The notes under the pieces: model-generated | Databases searched by the model: none | What the model was told of the DNA's origin: nothing | The model's input: only the letters and a program-made list of their open reading frames with translations | Source: DASXTK01 sp036505485 | GTDB taxonomy: Bacteria; Actinomycetota; Acidimicrobiia; Acidimicrobiales; VFJN01 | Direction of reading: 5' to 3' | NCBI GenBank assembly: GCA_036505485.1 | Contig: DASXTK010000279.1 | Coordinates: 1-19,257, forward strand | Length of the DNA stretch: 19,257 nt | Translations under genes and position numbers: made by a program | In this document: in pieces, positions 17,522 through 19,257 of the stretch | How the letters are laid out: the number at the start of each line of letters is the position of its first letter | Position numbering within the stretch: the first letter of the stretch is position 1

Positions 17522-18616
17522 CTACGAGGGCAGCACTACTAAGTCGTCGCGGTGGACTACTTCGTGGGGGACGCCTTCGGGGAGTTGGCCTGTTTGGGAG
17601 CCGGCTATTTCACGGAGGCCGGCGGCGTCTATGCGGCAGAGGCCTTTGGCGAAGACCTGACCGTCGGTGCCGGCGATCTCGACGGCTTCGTCGGCCTCGA
17701 AGCTGCCCTTGACCCCGACGACACCGGCGGGGAGCAGCGACACGCCCCGCTCCCGCAAGGCGTTGCGGGCGCCGTCGTCGACGAACACCGTGCCCGACGA
17801 TCCCACGGCGAAGGCGATCCAGAGCTTGCGGGCGCCCAGCCGCCGGTTCCGGGGAACCACGACGGTGCCGACGCCGTTGACCCCGGACACCGCATCCACC
17901 AGCACGTTGGGACGATCGGCCTGGGCGATCACCGCCCGCACCCCCGACCAGGCGGCGATCTTGGCCGCGGCCAGCTTGGACGCCATCCCGCCGCTGCCCC
18001 GGTCGGTGCCGGCACCGCCGACTGCGGCGTCGAGGGTGTGGTCGATCTCCACGATCTCCTCGATCAGCGACGCCTCGGCGTCGAAGCGGGGATCGGCGGT
18101 CAACAAGCCGGGCTGGTCGGTCAGCAGGACCAGCAGGTCGGCGTTGACCAGATGGGCGACCAGGGCGGCCAGCCGGTCGTTGTCGCCGAAGCGGATCTCA
18201 TCGTCGGCGATGGCGTCGTTCTCGTTCACCACCGGGATGACGCCCAGCTCCAGCAGCCGGGTCAACGTCGATCGAGCGTGCAGGTACTGCTGACGGACCA
18301 TGAAGTCGAGGGGAGCCAGCAGGATCTGCCCCCCGATCAGCCGCAGCGCCCCGAACGCCGCGTCGTAGACCCGCATCAGCCGGCTCTGCCCCACGGCCGA
18401 CACCGCCTGCAGGGTCACCGCATCCCGGGGACGACGGTCGGCCAATCCCAGCGCCGGCAGCCCGGCGGCGATGGCACCGCTGGTCACCACCACGACCCGG
18501 TGGCCGGTCTCGCGCAGGTCGGCAACCTCGGCACAGAACTTGGCGATGGCCGGCTCGTCGATGCGGCCGCGATCGTCGGTGATCGAGGATGTGCCCATCT
18601 TGGCCACGACGATCAC
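17522..18616 (-). CDS. proB: Glutamate 5-kinase (ProB)
   Basis: ProB phosphorylates glutamate with ATP to gamma-glutamyl phosphate, the committed and proline-inhibited first step of proline synthesis in the cytoplasm. The 364-residue product has the amino-acid-kinase domain: N-terminal VVAKMGTSSIT, VVVVTSGAIAAGL, PVVNENDAIADDEIRFGDND with the glutamate/Mg-binding region, and LVLLTDQPGLLTADPR. A PUA domain follows at about 275-355 (GTVFVDDGARNALRERGVSL). Start GTG 18616 was chosen because it overlaps the obgE stop in a GTGA (4 nt), has GGGGGAG upstream and places the K-x-G-T-S-S motif at the expected N-terminal position. It is coupled to obgE. The gene that usually follows, proA, is about 15 kb away at 854-2104. 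Confidence 0.96.
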   Translation of the reverse strand: MIVVAKMGTSSITDDRGRIDEPAIAKFCAEVADLRETGHRVVVVTSGAIAAGLPALGLADRRPRDAVTLQAVSAVGQSRLMRVYDAAFGALRLIGGQILLAPLDFMVRQQYLHARSTLTRLLELGVIPVVNENDAIADDEIRFGDNDRLAALVAHLVNADLLVLLTDQPGLLTADPRFDAEASLIEEIVEIDHTLDAAVGGAGTDRGSGGMASKLAAAKIAAWSGVRAVIAQADRPNVLVDAVSGVNGVGTVVVPRNRRLGARKLWIAFAVGSSGTVFVDDGARNALRERGVSLLPAGVVGVKGSFEADEAVEIAGTDGQVFAKGLCRIDAAGLREIAGSQTGQLPEGVPHEVVHRDDLVVLPS

Positions 18617-19257
18617 CGTCTCGCTCCCCCTCTGTCCGCGACCCCGTCGTCCTCTTGGTACACGAAGCTCAGGCCGCCGATCTGCACGGTATCGCCCGGC
18701 TTGGCTCCCGCCCGCGCGAGCGCCCGATCGACCCCCAGGCCCTTGAGCCGCCGGTGGGCCTCGGCCAGCGCGTCGGGTCGGGTCAGGTCGGACAGGGCCA
18801 CGGCCCGGCGCGCCTCCCGGCCTTCGACCACCCACCCACCGCCGACACGCTGCACCTCGTAGCCCTGCTGGGCCGGTCGGTGAACCACGAACTGCGTCGG
18901 CTCGGGCATCTCGGCTCGGGCCGAACGCACCGCGCCGGCCAGCCTCCCGGTCAGCTCGGTGATCCCGGCGCCGGTCACCGCCGACACCTGGAGATCCACC
19001 GCGATGTCGGAGTCGCCGTCAGCCAGGTCGGCCCGGCTACCGATGACCACGCGTGGCCGGTCCAGCAGCTCAGGCTGGTAGGCCGAGAGCTCCCGGAGCA
19101 GCACCGTCAACTGATCAACGGGCGACATCTCGGCGACCGGCGCTAGGTCGAGCAGGACGCACAGCACCCGGGCCCGCTCCACGTGGCGGAGGAACCGGTG
19201 TCCCAGTCCCCGTCCGTCACTCGCCCCTCCGATGAGCCCGGGCACATCGGCGACCAC
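18613..19257 (-). CDS. obgE: Obg/CgtA GTPase, C-terminal part (runs off right edge)
   Basis: About 214 residues of the ribosome-associated GTPase Obg are present; the N-terminal Obg glycine-rich domain and the G1/G2 motifs lie outside the window. The visible part starts at the G3 motif DVPGLIGGASDGRGLGHRFL. The G5 motif is VSAVTGAGI. The G4 position, normally NKxD, reads GSRADL here, an atypical guanine-specificity motif. The C-terminal Obg domain (OCT/DUF1967 type) is clear from YEVQRVGGGWVVEG to GAKPGDTVQIGGLSFVYQ. Obg is essential in many bacteria and acts in 50S ribosome assembly and stress control. Its stop overlaps the proB GTG start by 4 nt, a common actinobacterial arrangement. Confidence 0.95.
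   Translation of the reverse strand: MVADVPGLIGGASDGRGLGHRFLRHVERARVLCVLLDLAPVAEMSPVDQLTVLLRELSAYQPELLDRPRVVIGSRADLADGDSDIAVDLQVSAVTGAGITELTGRLAGAVRSARAEMPEPTQFVVHRPAQQGYEVQRVGGGWVVEGREARRAVALSDLTRPDALAEAHRRLKGLGVDRALARAGAKPGDTVQIGGLSFVYQEDDGVADRGGARR

Noticed and set aside
17418..17660. 80-codon plus-strand frame overlapping the end of proB
   Set aside because: Its 3' half is antisense to proB and the rest has no recognisable features.

Overview
The window is GC-rich, with GTG starts and start/stop overlaps, lipoproteins carrying a Gly/Asp-rich linker after the lipid-anchored cysteine, an obgE-proB pair and a 13E12-type DUF222/HNH gene. Together these point to an actinobacterium. The CoxD-like MoxR ATPase next to proA and the general gene style would suit an Acidimicrobiia-like lineage, but the class is inference.

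Layout, left to right. (1) 1-2104, minus strand: the N-terminal part of a MoxR/CoxD-type AAA ATPase runs off the left edge. It is preceded by an operator-like inverted repeat and a very long hairpin that separates it from proA (gamma-glutamyl phosphate reductase). (2) 2139-5694, plus strand: a three-gene unit made of a GNAT acetyltransferase, a membrane-anchored solute-binding-like protein, and a lipoprotein that fuses a solute-binding domain to a von Willebrand factor A (VWA) domain. It ends at a 44-nt near-perfect hairpin shared with the convergent operon. (3) 5759-11577, minus strand: a complete carbohydrate-type ABC importer in the order binding protein 2, ATPase, permease, permease, binding protein 1. 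The two binding proteins are clear paralogues that bracket one transporter core. (4) 11674-15113, plus strand: an uncharacterised two-TM/coiled-coil protein overlaps a divergent MurJ/MviN-family flippase by 4 nt, followed by a PspA/IM30 protein. (5) 15110-15769, minus strand: a HAD phosphatase/phosphoglucomutase-like gene that shares its stop-codon tetranucleotide with pspA. (6) 15770-17521: a gene-poor stretch, then a DUF222/HNH (13E12 family) gene broken by a 1-nt frameshift. (7) 17522-19257, minus strand: proB (glutamate 5-kinase) and the C-terminal part of obgE, overlapping by 4 nt; obgE runs off the right edge.

How the genes relate. ProB and ProA catalyse the first two steps of proline synthesis and often sit together behind obg. 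Here they keep the same orientation but are about 15 kb apart, with the envelope and transport genes and the 13E12 element between them. Sections 2 and 4 look like cell-envelope functions (surface VWA lipoprotein, two-TM coiled-coil protein, MOP-family flippase, PspA membrane-stress protein). Section 3 is a self-contained sugar or glycerol-phosphate-type uptake system. The most unusual items are the SBP/SBP-VWA pair, the MurJ homologue that appears to lack most of the cavity arginines of E. coli MurJ, and the duplicated binding proteins around one ABC core.
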